From positions 62,001-126,000 of the forward strand of contig NZ_BIMB01000007.1 in the NCBI RefSeq assembly GCF_004000865.1: a stretch of 64,000 nt of DNA, given 5' to 3'. The notes beneath the pieces are model-generated. The model was not told the origin of the DNA. It made no database searches and was given only the letters and a program-made list of their open reading frames with translations. Below are positions 53,362-61,916 of the stretch, piece after piece. The translations under genes and the position numbers were made by a program. Position 1 is the stretch's first letter. Every line of letters begins with the position of its first letter. Origin of the DNA: Paenibacillus elgii NBRC 100335. Lineage in GTDB: Bacteria; Bacillota; Bacilli; Paenibacillales; NBRC-103111.

Positions 53362-53413
53362 CTTACGTCTTTTCATGCACGCGTAGAGAAATCTGTGGTT
53401 TGCTCGAATGGCA

Positions 53414-53452
53414 AAAAGAACACAACCGTTGAAACGAGTTGTGTCCTTTTTG
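53414..53452 (+). terminator. Terminator of the oxidoreductase gene
   Basis: Stem ACACAAC (53420-53426) with GTTGTGT (53438-53444), extended by AAAAAG/CTTTTT, followed by TTTTTGTTG. Confidence 0.8.
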
Positions 53453-53475
53453 TTGTATGGTGCTTCGCATCGCCA

Positions 53476-53651
53476 AATTAAAAATGACATCATGTATCCA
53501 CCTTCTCTGAAGCCGAGCAGATCATCATGATGTCATTTATTTTCAATTTTTAGCTTCCTTGCTTCGCTTATCCTTGAGCAATCTATACATTTCCAATATG
53601 CTCCAGCCTATCCCTTAAGTGTCCGGCTTTATCTATGATCGGTTCTTCCGG
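53476..53651 (-). repeat. Degenerate duplicate of the XRE gene 3' end and its hairpin (mate: 54558-54722)
   Basis: Long stretches match the region 54558-54722, including the hairpin arms AAATGACATCATG/CATGATGTCATTT and most of the codons of the C-terminus. The two copies are about 1.08 kb apart and flank one small gene. Such a pair can arise from gene duplication followed by decay. Confidence 0.75.
53543..53651 (-). pseudogene. Remnant C-terminus of an XRE regulator, frameshifted
   Basis: Reads A-G-H-L-R-D-R-L-E in one frame and then, after a one-base shift, M-Y-R-L-L-K-D-K-R-S-K-E-A-K-N-stop. This equals the end of the intact gene at 54623-54970 (A-G-H-L-K-D-S-L-E-M-Y-R-L-L-K-E). The N-terminal DNA-binding part is gone. 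Confidence 0.72.
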
Positions 53652-53904
53652 CCACATGAGGGTTCTTCTTCAAATGCATACCTGTCTCCCGCATAGATAA
53701 GGGTTTTTATAAGTGCCCAATTTCCATTCAATAATTTTTAAAACACCTCTAACTGGTGCCTGCTCTTCTCTTTCTTCCGCCCTACAGTCCCGATTTGTTG
53801 GAAGGAGGTTGGAAATGGCTGAGGAATGACGTCACAGCCTTTATGAATCGGCTTAATAAACATGCTCGGTAAACCATCGATCGCTTGCTTATTTAGTTGA
53901 AATC

Positions 53905-54309
53905 TTAAGTACCCTTTATATAGCTTGAAAATATATGGTCATTAGACAATTCTTCGGGGGATTTACCTTGCCCCTCCCCTAAAACCCCTCCTAATTTAAA
54001 ACCCCCATTCTGATTTTTGTAATACACATAGATTACACTCGGCTCGTTTTTATAAATCGCTTCAATATAATAATCATTTGTTTTAAAATCATACTCACCT
54101 GAAAGTTGCTGTATTTCTTCTTCTGATAAATGTTCGTCAATATTTAAAGAATAAAGAAAGTCTTTTTTGATCTTTTCTTTTTCGTTTGTATCCCCTGACT
54201 GACTTCCTATTTTCCCTATTTCATCAAAGGTAAGAGAACTGATCATCAACCCACTTACAATCACTAACCCCAAAAGACTGAATAATAGATACTTCCTTTT
54301 ATTCATCAT
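53905..54309 (-). CDS. Small membrane-anchored protein (DUF3139-like), unknown function
   Basis: 134 residues. Lys-rich start, one N-terminal hydrophobic helix (Y-L-L-F-S-L-L-G-L-V-I-V-S-G-L-M-I), then a charged outer part with many Tyr (Y-Y-I-E-A-I-Y-K-N-E-P-S-V-I-Y-V-Y-Y). This recalls DUF3139 proteins, but the match is loose. AAAGGGG precedes the ATG. It lies between the two copies of the XRE 3' end. Downstream sequence has no clear terminator. Confidence 0.7.
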   Translation of the reverse strand: MMNKRKYLLFSLLGLVIVSGLMISSLTFDEIGKIGSQSGDTNEKEKIKKDFLYSLNIDEHLSEEEIQQLSGEYDFKTNDYYIEAIYKNEPSVIYVYYKNQNGGFKLGGVLGEGQGKSPEELSNDHIFSSYIKGT

Positions 54310-54326
54310 AACACCCCTTTCGGTTG

Positions 54327-54458
54327 TTAATTAACCGGAATAATGATCTTATCATCAAACGTAACAGTTGAAATTTTATTTAAACTAGCAATATCGAAAA
54401 TATCCATTTTAGGTTCACTAAAACTACCCACATATAAGTTTCCTTGGTTATCTCTATT
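54327..54458 (-). pseudogene. 3' fragment of a lost protein gene
   Basis: About 43 codons without a start read N-R-D-N-Q-G-N-L-Y-V-G-S-F-S-E-P-K, later I-I-I-P-V-N-stop; a stop lies three codons upstream. The composition and Q-G-N-L-Y-V-G-S motif suggest the end of a beta-propeller-like protein. It sits just upstream of the small membrane protein on the same strand. Confidence 0.5.
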
Positions 54459-54622
54459 AAATTAATTACACTTTCTGTCTCACTCTATCAAGAGAAGGAC
54501 ACCCTTGCTCTTGCCGAACGGTGAGAGAGCCAGCCCCCGTTCGTGCTTAGTATCACCAAACAAAAAATGACATCATGTATCCACCTTCTCTGAAGAAGAG
54601 CAGACCATGATGTCATTTATCT

Positions 54623-54970
54623 TCAATTTTTAGCTTCCTTACTTCGCTTTTCCTTGAGCAATCTATACATTTCCAAGCTATCCTTCAAATGTCCTGCTTC
54701 ATCTGCGGTCAGTTCTTCCGGTTCCCCATCAATAATCAGCCGGTTTATCTTTTTCTTGTCCCCGGGTTCATTCAAACTTCCTACCAAAAGCCAATCAATC
54801 GACACGCCATACAATTGCGCAAGCTTCTGCAGCACTTCGTTATCGGGTTGCGATCTATCATTTTCATACTTGGATATTGTGGTAAAATCAATCCCGATTC
54901 TCTGGGCTACTTGCTCCTGTGTCATCTGCTTTCGATTTCTGGATTGTTTTAACCGCTCTCCGAAAGTCAT
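54623..54970 (-). CDS. XRE-family helix-turn-helix regulator
   Basis: 115 residues from the ATG at 54970 after AGAGGTGG. The helix-turn-helix reads M-T-Q-E-Q-V-A-Q-R-I-G-I-D-F-T-T-I-S-K-Y-E-N-D-R, close to phage-type and SinR-like repressors, and V-S-I-D-W-L-L-V-G follows. The C-terminal 40 residues are charged (E-E-L-T-A-D-E-A-G-H). An inverted repeat just upstream (54985-55009) is its likely operator. A 13-bp hairpin, AAATGACATCATG with its complement (54565-54618), ends the gene. A decayed copy of its end lies at 53543-53651. Typical of mobile-region immunity or ImmR-like regulators. Confidence 0.92.
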   Translation of the reverse strand: MTFGERLKQSRNRKQMTQEQVAQRIGIDFTTISKYENDRSQPDNEVLQKLAQLYGVSIDWLLVGSLNEPGDKKKINRLIIDGEPEELTADEAGHLKDSLEMYRLLKEKRSKEAKN

Positions 54971-54984
54971 CGGCCCCACCTCTG

Positions 54985-55009
54985 AGTTCAAGTATACGAA
55001 ACTTGAACT
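54985..55009. promoter_or_regulatory. Inverted-repeat operator of the XRE regulator
   Basis: AGTTCAAGT-atacgaa-ACTTGAACT, perfect 9-bp arms with a 7-base spacer, centred about 27 bases before the XRE start and upstream of the divergent 55109 gene; it could control both. Confidence 0.75.
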
Positions 55010-55108
55010 TTCTTCAAAATGAATTTGACGAAAATTCAATTTGTATTTATAATATTGAAGTATCATCAAGTTTTGCATGCAATAAAAAATTGTATTGGAG
55101 ATGGTACT

Positions 55109-55384
55109 ATGATTTATCTTGCTTGGTTTGGAATCATGAGTCTCATTTCATTAGTTCTTGTTATGATCTTTAAATTTCAAGCCCGAAAAAAGCCCCAAAT
55201 TAAAATTATATGGCTACTTCCCGACGAATCAATCCACGAAACAACCGTGCAGAGCATTGAGGAAATTATACCTTTACTACACTCCGTGCAAAAAATCAGT
55301 ATCCATAACCTATCATATCGCTACAGGGAATCCGAACTCATGATTGATGAAGATGGTTTGAGTCTGGCAGTATCGCTCAAATGA
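55109..55384 (+). CDS. Small single-span membrane protein
   Basis: 91 residues from the ATG at 55109 after TTGGAGATG. Residues 4-24 form a membrane helix (W-F-G-I-M-S-L-I-S-L-V-L-V-M-I-F), then Q-A-R-K-K-P as a cytosolic stop signal. The remainder is a soluble alpha/beta stretch (I-W-L-L-P-D-E-S-I-H-E-T-T). No family recognised. It is divergent from the XRE regulator through the inverted-repeat operator, so it is probably under its control. Confidence 0.68.
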   Translation: MIYLAWFGIMSLISLVLVMIFKFQARKKPQIKIIWLLPDESIHETTVQSIEEIIPLLHSVQKISIHNLSYRYRESELMIDEDGLSLAVSLK

Positions 55385-55802
55385 TTTTTTATACCCATAG
55401 CAACGCTTTCGTTAACGCAGTTTCACTAAGTATCTCTTGAGTTCAGAATAAACTCTCCCCATCAATTTATTATATGAGACCATAACTGAACAGGCGGATG
55501 AGCTTATCTACTTGATGCGTCTAAGAGGTCGCTAAAAGGATAATTGATTTGATGGCTGAGTTGCTTGATCCTCAAAAAAATTTCATGCGTATCTTCAGCA
55601 GTGAAGAAAACACGATGTCTTGCTGGCTTTCCTCAAGAGAACGTTTTATCGAGGCTGGAAAGCCGCCGCTGCGTTCCGACTACGAAAAAAGAGCCATCTG
55701 AGTGGCTCCTTTTAATCCTAAATTCACTTAATTATCATATTAAAGCAAAAACATAATCTTTTTATCATCACCAACACTCACGAATAAAACTAGAACCATA
55801 CT
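55385..55802. other. 418-bp intergenic region
   Basis: Holds a doubtful 49-codon forward frame (55552-55701, starting M-A-E-L-L-D-P) that ends inside a hairpin GAGCCA/TGGCTC with TTTTAA (55691-55714), probably a forward terminator. Just upstream an open stretch (A-D-E-L-I-Y-L-M-R-L-R-G-R-stop) may be a gene remnant. No firm gene. Confidence 0.4.
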
Positions 55803-58613
55803 TTAAAACATATAAATTTGATAATTTGGATTTTTTAACCATACAATCCATTGTAATAGTGCATTCCCATATCTTCTAATAGAAGCTTGGCTCCAAGTTT
55901 TCCCCAATTTCTTCGATATAAATTCCCCTAGTTCAATACTATTTAAATTGGGATTTCGTTCGTAAATATCTAAGCCAAGCTTTATTGTTCCTGCTTCTCT
56001 TACAACATCAGCCAACTTAGAATAATCTAAACTTGAATCAACAATTTTCAAGATGTTATCTTCTTTTTGTATCAAATCTAAAGAATATAGAAGAGAAATA
56101 GAATTTCTATAACCGAGGCTTATCAATATATCCTCATCTTTTTGACCACTCTTTATCTTATTTATTAAATCAAGAACTCTGCTGGGAGGTGCCTCGCCTA
56201 AAAAGTTCGAGAGCCTTTTAGGTTTTAACCTGCCTCTTTTTGAAGCCGAAGGAATATCTTGAATTAATCTGATCGGCTTGTCTGAAAAGTAGTAATTTCC
56301 AGATTTATAAAATAAAATCCCAATACCATCAAGCCATCTTAATATCCTGCTAGTATAAATCTTCCATGTCTGTTCTGAATAGTCTGCTGACGGGTATATT
56401 CCCCTTAAAATAACATTTACTTCATTTTCATTTGTGATTAAACCTGTTCCTTTTTCCTCAAGTAAATACTTTGTTAATACATGATTTTTAAGAAATAAAT
56501 ATGTTGTTTTTACAGAATCAAATTCTGATTTTTGTATTACTGATACGATTTCCTTGTTCCTTTCAACTGTACCAATCATCACTAAATCACGAATTACATT
56601 TTCTGTCGCTTTTGATTTGATTCCAAGTTGTTCAGTCAGTTCAGATAAAGTCATTCTTCCATGTTCAAGAATGATTTTTAAGACACCCATGCATCTTCTA
56701 TACTCTGTTTGTGGAATATAAGTAATAGGGATATTAGGTACTTCCTTAGTAATAACATAGTCTCTAAAAATATCCCAATAGAGAATTAAACGATCTCCTT
56801 TTCTTAATACAAGCCTTCTATTAATCAAGTTATGGACTATGTCACCGCTATATATTTGTTCAATTTGAAAGAAGTCAGCAGGAGAATCAATAGCAATTTT
56901 GTTTATACATGATAACTCAGTAGAACTAAGTTCAGTTAAATCTTTTTCGAAAAGTTCCTTTATATTCAAACCTTTTCCAAGAACCTCTAACTGATCTATT
57001 CCTGTTTTCACCAAATTAAATACATGTATGCATAATTTTTTTAACAACCATGGATACCCTTGACAATGATCAATTAAATGTCTCTTTAGTATGGGATTTA
57101 ATTGTGTCCCTATTTCTTTTGTAAAAATAGATAAGGCTTTCGATATATCTTTTGTAGAGAAAGGACCTAAAGTAAATTCTTTTCGTCTGTCAGCATGATT
57201 ATGCCACATAAAGTATGCCGGATGATCTTGAGGGATGTGTCCATCAGACTTCCACGCAAACCCAAGTACAAAATTCTCTTGAGCCCCATCAACAGCAGAA
57301 CAAAGGGAACGAATGTTTTCAAATAGATTAGAAAGTTCTTTTTTTGAGAATATTTCTTCAAATTGGTCAAAAACTAACGCAATTACCTTCTCTTCTTTTC
57401 GAAGAACATCTAATACTTCAGCTATACTTGCATGGGTAAAGGGATTTAAAGTGCTTGATATTTTTATTTCTTCAGAGGGCTCTTTTATAAATCCAGAGCT
57501 TATTGCTTCCTTTATGCAAGAAACTAATGCTAACTCGCCATATCGTTGACTAACTGCTGCTCGAACATCAACTGCATACATGAAATACTTACCTTTATTG
57601 CGTGTATTCTTACACCTATCAACTAGTTTAAGAACAACCGAACTTTTCCCCCATCCAGAGGGAGCTTTTAAAGCAAATAAACGAGTAGACGTAGATGCTA
57701 ATCGCACACTATCCAAAAATCGAAAGACCTCGGATTGGGTATCTTCTCTACCTACAAAATCCTCTGGTCGTGAAGGTCTGTAATCTGCCCATTGGTCACC
57801 CGCAGACACTTTAACAATAGCCTGAGATTCTTCAGTATTGTAGTTCGAGCTTATCAATAATTTTTTTGAAGTATTAGACTCAGAGGAACTAATAATCCAC
57901 TCTAGATCTTTAAATGTAGAATTTAGTTTTGAGACATTTACTATTAGTTCTCTACTTTTGATAGGTTCTCCTGAATCTGTACTAAATAACATTACGGCAT
58001 ATGGTGTCCCAGTATTAATATTAATAATTGGTATAGCCCAAAACCGACCATACTCTGTTATTAATAAACAATGGTCATCAGAAAATTGACCATTAACAAC
58101 CGGAAATTGCAATTTATTATTTGAACATATTTTATTTGTTGATATTAATAACTTAATTAATCGATCGGCTGTATAAATTTGAAGGAGCTTTCTTTCCTTT
58201 GTTTCCCTACTCTCCCATTCAATCATTGAACCTTTCGCATCTTTTCCAAGAGGACCAGTGGTTAATAGCCAGCCCGAAGAAGCAGAATGTATTAACACGT
58301 TGCCAATAATTTTGGATAAAACATCAGCTGAAAGGTTATCTTTATGCGCTTTACATTCAACATATATTTTTTCACCGGATACCTTATGTACTGCAAATAG
58401 ATCAATTTCAGCACCTGTTATCCTAACTTGTTCAATTACATCGTATTGCATGGTTTCTAGAACTTCTTTACCAAGTTGCTCTAACAGGTTTCCTTTAAAG
58501 GTCGTACTTTTAGTATCACTTACTACCACCTCAATAGCACACAGTCCCATCCCATAACCTTCTTTCGCTGTATTAATTAGGAATTTCAGACTATTTTTAA
58601 TTATATCATGCAT
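55803..58613 (-). CDS. Mrr-like nuclease domain fused to a STAND/AAA-type ATPase (candidate defence protein)
   Basis: 936 AT-rich codons. Residues 40-125 look like an Mrr-type PD-(D/E)xK nuclease: G-N-L-L-E-Q-L-G-K-E, D71 in A-E-I-D-L-F-A, and E86-C-K88 in I-Y-V-E-C-K-A-H. After a beta-rich linker comes F-V-G-R-E-D at 286-291, Walker A A-P-S-G-W-G-K-S-S (317-325) and Walker B I-A-L-V-F-D-Q-F-E-E (411-420); the D-Q-F-E-E form is typical of STAND NTPases. The C-terminal ~400 residues have winged-helix-like pieces (M-T-L-S-E-L-T-E-Q-L-G-I). Architecture resembles antiviral STAND proteins with nuclease effectors, though the sensor part is unlike TPR. ATG 58550, after AAGAAGG, is an alternative start. 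Confidence 0.78.
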   Translation of the reverse strand: MHDIIKNSLKFLINTAKEGYGMGLCAIEVVVSDTKSTTFKGNLLEQLGKEVLETMQYDVIEQVRITGAEIDLFAVHKVSGEKIYVECKAHKDNLSADVLSKIIGNVLIHSASSGWLLTTGPLGKDAKGSMIEWESRETKERKLLQIYTADRLIKLLISTNKICSNNKLQFPVVNGQFSDDHCLLITEYGRFWAIPIININTGTPYAVMLFSTDSGEPIKSRELIVNVSKLNSTFKDLEWIISSSESNTSKKLLISSNYNTEESQAIVKVSAGDQWADYRPSRPEDFVGREDTQSEVFRFLDSVRLASTSTRLFALKAPSGWGKSSVVLKLVDRCKNTRNKGKYFMYAVDVRAAVSQRYGELALVSCIKEAISSGFIKEPSEEIKISSTLNPFTHASIAEVLDVLRKEEKVIALVFDQFEEIFSKKELSNLFENIRSLCSAVDGAQENFVLGFAWKSDGHIPQDHPAYFMWHNHADRRKEFTLGPFSTKDISKALSIFTKEIGTQLNPILKRHLIDHCQGYPWLLKKLCIHVFNLVKTGIDQLEVLGKGLNIKELFEKDLTELSSTELSCINKIAIDSPADFFQIEQIYSGDIVHNLINRRLVLRKGDRLILYWDIFRDYVITKEVPNIPITYIPQTEYRRCMGVLKIILEHGRMTLSELTEQLGIKSKATENVIRDLVMIGTVERNKEIVSVIQKSEFDSVKTTYLFLKNHVLTKYLLEEKGTGLITNENEVNVILRGIYPSADYSEQTWKIYTSRILRWLDGIGILFYKSGNYYFSDKPIRLIQDIPSASKRGRLKPKRLSNFLGEAPPSRVLDLINKIKSGQKDEDILISLGYRNSISLLYSLDLIQKEDNILKIVDSSLDYSKLADVVREAGTIKLGLDIYERNPNLNSIELGEFISKKLGKTWSQASIRRYGNALLQWIVWLKNPNYQIYMF

Positions 58614-58849
58614 AAGATTATTCTGGGTAGCTTGTTCTACGGATATTAAAATTTATGTATCTCTGATTTTACCAGGTTTTTTATATGTTACAGGATTTTT
58701 TATATCCCCCCTAATTAATACATTAAGATCCTTTTGTGTAAATAATTTACTTCACATTCTCATTCCTTCTAAAATAGAGTTATTCAATGATGTTGTTTGC
58801 CTGACTTTACTCGATTTCAAGGTTTCATGCTTAATTTTACAGAGCCATT
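58614..58849. other. 236-bp AT-rich gap
   Basis: Between two same-strand genes. It likely holds the ATPase promoter on the reverse strand; no gene, repeat or clear terminator was seen. Confidence 0.4.
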
Positions 58850-59551
58850 TTATGTTTCATTTGAATCGGTGGATAAGGAGTTTATCAGATCATGAAGACT
58901 GTCCATTATTTCTTTTACGTTCGGATAAACTGCGTTATTAATAGACTCTAATTTGCTAGCTTCAGTATCATAATTGGAAGAATTAATATTACCCCAGATT
59001 TCGTTAACTACCAACAAATCATCTTCAATTAGTTGGATTTTCTCCATAGATGTTTTAACAATATTTTGTACCACTTCTGACTGAGCATTATGAATTAATA
59101 ATAGTATAATCATTGACTTGCAGAAACTAACCATGTCTATTGTAGATTTTAAAGATGTAATTTGGCATATTGCAACATCCAGGCTAGCCGTTGAGTAACT
59201 ATTTACAAGACGGTTTAAATCTGATAATTTCTTATAATCCTGATCCAATTTCCGAAAATTTGAGGCTATAGATTTCAATATATCGGTCTTTTGATCAATA
59301 TCATTTTGCAGAGTACTTACTTGATTGTTAAAATCCGATATAGTTAATTCAAATCTTTCTTTATGTGTCGCAAGTAGTTCATTTTTACTCTTGATCAGAT
59401 CATCCTTGGCCTCTAATCTATCTTTATAAAAAGCTCTTAACGTCTTATAGATAACAGGTAAAGCAAGCAGAACAAGTGCAATAATAATGAAATATTGGAA
59501 AGAATTAAGTGTGGCTAGGTTCTCTTTAATTAATTTTATTATTTCTGCCAT
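58850..59551 (-). CDS. Membrane-anchored coiled-coil protein
   Basis: 233 residues. One membrane helix at about 19-38 (F-Q-Y-F-I-I-I-A-L-V-L-L-A-L-P-V-I-Y), then a long coiled coil (about 45-125: K-D-D-L-I-K-S-K-N-E-L-L-A-T-H-K-E-R, Q-N-D-I-D-Q-K-T-D-I-L-K), then a helical domain. No enzyme motif. AAGGTGAC precedes the ATG. It lies upstream of the Mrr-like ATPase gene on the same strand and is divergent from radC, with 58 bp between; a role as the membrane part of the same locus is inferred from position only. Confidence 0.72.
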   Translation of the reverse strand: MAEIIKLIKENLATLNSFQYFIIIALVLLALPVIYKTLRAFYKDRLEAKDDLIKSKNELLATHKERFELTISDFNNQVSTLQNDIDQKTDILKSIASNFRKLDQDYKKLSDLNRLVNSYSTASLDVAICQITSLKSTIDMVSFCKSMIILLLIHNAQSEVVQNIVKTSMEKIQLIEDDLLVVNEIWGNINSSNYDTEASKLESINNAVYPNVKEIMDSLHDLINSLSTDSNET

Positions 59552-59609
59552 AAGTCACCTTAGTTAACAAGATAGAATTTGTACATCCCCTACCACGTAC
59601 AATCTCCAT

Positions 59610-60182
59610 ATGAATTTTTATGAAGATTTCAAGCTGCAGGATCGATTAATGAAAAATGAAATTAAGAACGTCATTGGCTACGTCTGTATTAGTTCTGAAT
59701 CCCTTAAAGATAATACTTCCATTAGAGATATCTATGCGTATTGTACCAGCCAAGATTGGAAATCAAAAGAAACTTTTGTCAATAAAACAAAGTCTGGATA
59801 CAAAACCGACAAAATCCGTTGCCCCGAGGATGCGTATAAGCTCGTAACGGAGTACTTGAGCGACGTCAACCGCGAATACTGTCTGCTCATCTGCCTAAGC
59901 ATCAGAAACACAATAACCGTGCTCGAAGTCGTCTCCATCGGAACCCTCGATGCGGCACTCGTCACGCCGAGGGAATTGTTCAAATCCGCCATATTGAGCA
60001 GTAGCGCCAGCATTATTCTGGCCCATGCCCACCCGAGTGGCGACACAACGCCGTCTAAGGAAGATGTGGAGCTAACCGAACGGGTAAAGAACGCTGGAGA
60101 AATCCTCGGCATCGAGCTGCTGGACCATATTATCGTCGCGGATGGAAAACACTTCAGCTTACGCGAGAACGGGCTCATGTAG
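59610..60182 (+). CDS. RadC-like JAB/MPN-domain protein
   Basis: 190 residues. The JAMM metal motif is intact: H139-A-H-P-S-G, then T-P-S-K-E-D with D152, preceded by V-S-I-G-T-L-D-A-A-L-V-T-P-R-E-L-F and I-I-L-A. It lacks the N-terminal helix-hairpin-helix of housekeeping RadC, as do the short RadC proteins of mobile and defence islands. Biochemical role unknown; a metal-dependent nuclease or peptidase is expected from the fold. The start at 59610 has no ribosome site; ATG 59649 is an alternative. Codon use is AT-rich early and higher in GC towards the 3' end (from about 59810), hinting at a mosaic. Its last 32 bp recur at 61917-61948. Confidence 0.88.
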   Translation: MNFYEDFKLQDRLMKNEIKNVIGYVCISSESLKDNTSIRDIYAYCTSQDWKSKETFVNKTKSGYKTDKIRCPEDAYKLVTEYLSDVNREYCLLICLSIRNTITVLEVVSIGTLDAALVTPRELFKSAILSSSASIILAHAHPSGDTTPSKEDVELTERVKNAGEILGIELLDHIIVADGKHFSLRENGLM

Positions 60183-60184
60183 CC
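60153..60184. repeat. radC 3' end, copy 1 of a 32-bp direct repeat (copy 2: 61917-61948)
   Basis: 29 of 32 bases equal 61917-61948; the last 17 (AACGGGCTCATGTAGCC) are identical. The three differences fall in Leu, Arg and Glu codons and are all synonymous. Confidence 0.9.
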
Positions 60185-60349
60185 AAAAACATGAAAATCC
60201 CAGAATCTGAATTTTAATATTCTTGGAAATTAATCAAAAATAAGGAATTTCTTCCTATATATACTTTATACATTGAATGGCAGTATATGGTTTAACAAAC
60301 TTTGGAAACCACACATTGATAAAATCCAATTTTAGGGAGGCGAGCAAAA

Positions 60350-60925
60350 ATGAACTTTAAAAAATGTAATTCTCCAAGAAAAAACTACTTCGGTTTGAAA
60401 AAATGTTCATTTGCATTAACCGCGATTACCTTGGCAACCGCGATTTTCTCATCAGCTATTGTTTCTGCTGAACCAGAAAAGACAGAACCAAAACCTATGG
60501 AACCAATTGGTTGGTCAGAATGGAAAATTGGTTACGTGAGTGACCCGTATCAAATGTACGGTTCTTTTAATTATTGTACTTCTGGAAGAGGGAATATTGG
60601 ATATTCTTTATCTTGCTCCAAAAGTCTAGCATGGAGCGATACTTACAATGGGACCTTGAAGATACCTATTCCTAAAATAGAACCCAATATCGGTATAACA
60701 ATCAGCAGAACAGCTACCTCCACGACAAATTACACAGCTGTATATAAATATGATAATCAAGTGTTGCAGATTGATGTTAGAGATAAATATACAGTAAAAG
60801 ATTTTAACCAAGAATACTGGGTTTATAATGCTTCTAATGGGTTTCAAGGACGCCTTACCGAAGAAGTGATGGCCACGGGAAAACAGTGGATAGGATGGGA
60901 TTATAGGGTTGTCGAGCTTAATTAA
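60350..60925 (+). CDS. Secreted protein of unknown function
   Basis: 191 residues. A Lys-rich start, hydrophobic run and S-A-I-V-S-A-E-P give a signal peptide cut near residue 41. The mature part has two Cys (Y-C-T-S-G-R-G, L-S-C-S-K), many Tyr, Trp, Ser and Thr, and looks beta-rich. No family recognised; the G-W-S-E-W-K-I opening recalls small antimicrobial-like or lectin-like secreted proteins but not enough to name one. GGGAGGCGAG precedes the ATG. Cargo between the two radC-end repeats; followed by a strong terminator. Confidence 0.78.
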   Translation: MNFKKCNSPRKNYFGLKKCSFALTAITLATAIFSSAIVSAEPEKTEPKPMEPIGWSEWKIGYVSDPYQMYGSFNYCTSGRGNIGYSLSCSKSLAWSDTYNGTLKIPIPKIEPNIGITISRTATSTTNYTAVYKYDNQVLQIDVRDKYTVKDFNQEYWVYNASNGFQGRLTEEVMATGKQWIGWDYRVVELN

Positions 60926-60959
60926 GCTAAGAATTATGAATACGCGACACTAAGTGAAA

Positions 60960-60999
60960 ATATAGATTACATAGGTGGACTATGTAATCTATATTTTTG
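60960..60999 (+). terminator. Rho-independent terminator
   Basis: AGATTACATAG (60964-60974) pairs with CTATGTAATCT (60980-60990), extended by ATAT/ATAT, followed by ATTTTTG. Confidence 0.85.
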
Positions 61000-61032
61000 T
61001 AATTAGCCCCTACGTTTTTAGCCTAAAAGGGA

Positions 61033-61851
61033 GTGATTGTTATTACTAAGAGAGCTTCTATTCTGATTAAATCGATCATTGTTTTGATTATAGCCGCTCT
61101 AGCAGTATTGTTTTTTTTATTTAGAGCAGAAAATGAGAAAAAATCTAAATATCCAAAAGAGCTACTTTTTTTGAATGAATGGAATTATAGCATTGTGGCT
61201 AAAACGAATGAGAAAATTCTAGTTGAAATTCCGTTTTACGATTTTCAAAAAAGAAATTTGTCTACTTACAATGTAAAAATAAATTCGAATAAAATCAAAC
61301 TAGATTCCTATCAAGTATTGAAAAAAGAGGAGAAAAAGGATTTCACGAATTACTCCATGCTTCTAAATGTTTTTTTTGATCAACCCGGAAATTTAGCCGA
61401 TGAAAAACTTCAAGTCGAGTTTGCCGAGAAAGACAAAAAATATGAAATTCTCCTAGGCAATTTTCATGGGATGATATTCCCAGAAGCCGAAGCTATTGCT
61501 ACGGTTCGGACAACAAGCTGGCTTCCTTTATTTATCACGCCATTTCAGAATACTGTTCAAACTCAATATGAGGCAAATCTTATAAACGATTCCAATGAAA
61601 ATTTGGTCATAGACGACATTCTTTTACCTAATGGATATCAACTTTCAAATACTTTTAGTCAAATAACCCTAAAACCAAAAATGGAACATACCATTAGATT
61701 CGATGTCAAAGGTCCTTACAATACGCGATGGATGATAAAACCGGCATTAAAAGTTGGCGCTAAGACAATTCCCTTAAATCCCAAACTAGTCGCGTGGGAT
61801 CCGTCCCTGGAGGATTTACTAAAAATTAAAAATATTTATAGCCAGCCTTAA
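61033..61851 (+). CDS. Membrane-anchored hypothetical protein
   Basis: 272 residues. One N-terminal helix (I-I-V-L-I-I-A-A-L-A-V-L-F-F-L-F), then an outer beta-rich domain (S-T-Y-N-V-K-I-N-S-N-K-I, later N-L-V-I-D-D-I-L-L-P-N-G). No family recognised. The start is uncertain: GTG 61033 merges with the AAAGGGAG site, while an ATT at 61042 has better spacing. Very AT-rich, and within the segment bounded by the two radC-end repeats. It may act with the secreted protein upstream. Confidence 0.72.
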   Translation: MIVITKRASILIKSIIVLIIAALAVLFFLFRAENEKKSKYPKELLFLNEWNYSIVAKTNEKILVEIPFYDFQKRNLSTYNVKINSNKIKLDSYQVLKKEEKKDFTNYSMLLNVFFDQPGNLADEKLQVEFAEKDKKYEILLGNFHGMIFPEAEAIATVRTTSWLPLFITPFQNTVQTQYEANLINDSNENLVIDDILLPNGYQLSNTFSQITLKPKMEHTIRFDVKGPYNTRWMIKPALKVGAKTIPLNPKLVAWDPSLEDLLKIKNIYSQP

Positions 61852-61916
61852 TTGAATAAAACTTTACTTCCTCACTATATATTAAGGAAAATGAGGGGGG
61901 CTATAAATATACCTGT

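Larger units (their letters stand above)
53362..53904. other. 543-bp intergenic region: terminator plus decayed regulator end
   Basis: Contains the oxidoreductase terminator (53414-53452) and a degenerate copy of the XRE gene's 3' end with its hairpin (53476-53651). From 53660 to 53900 nothing firm was found; it is AT-rich. Confidence 0.5.
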
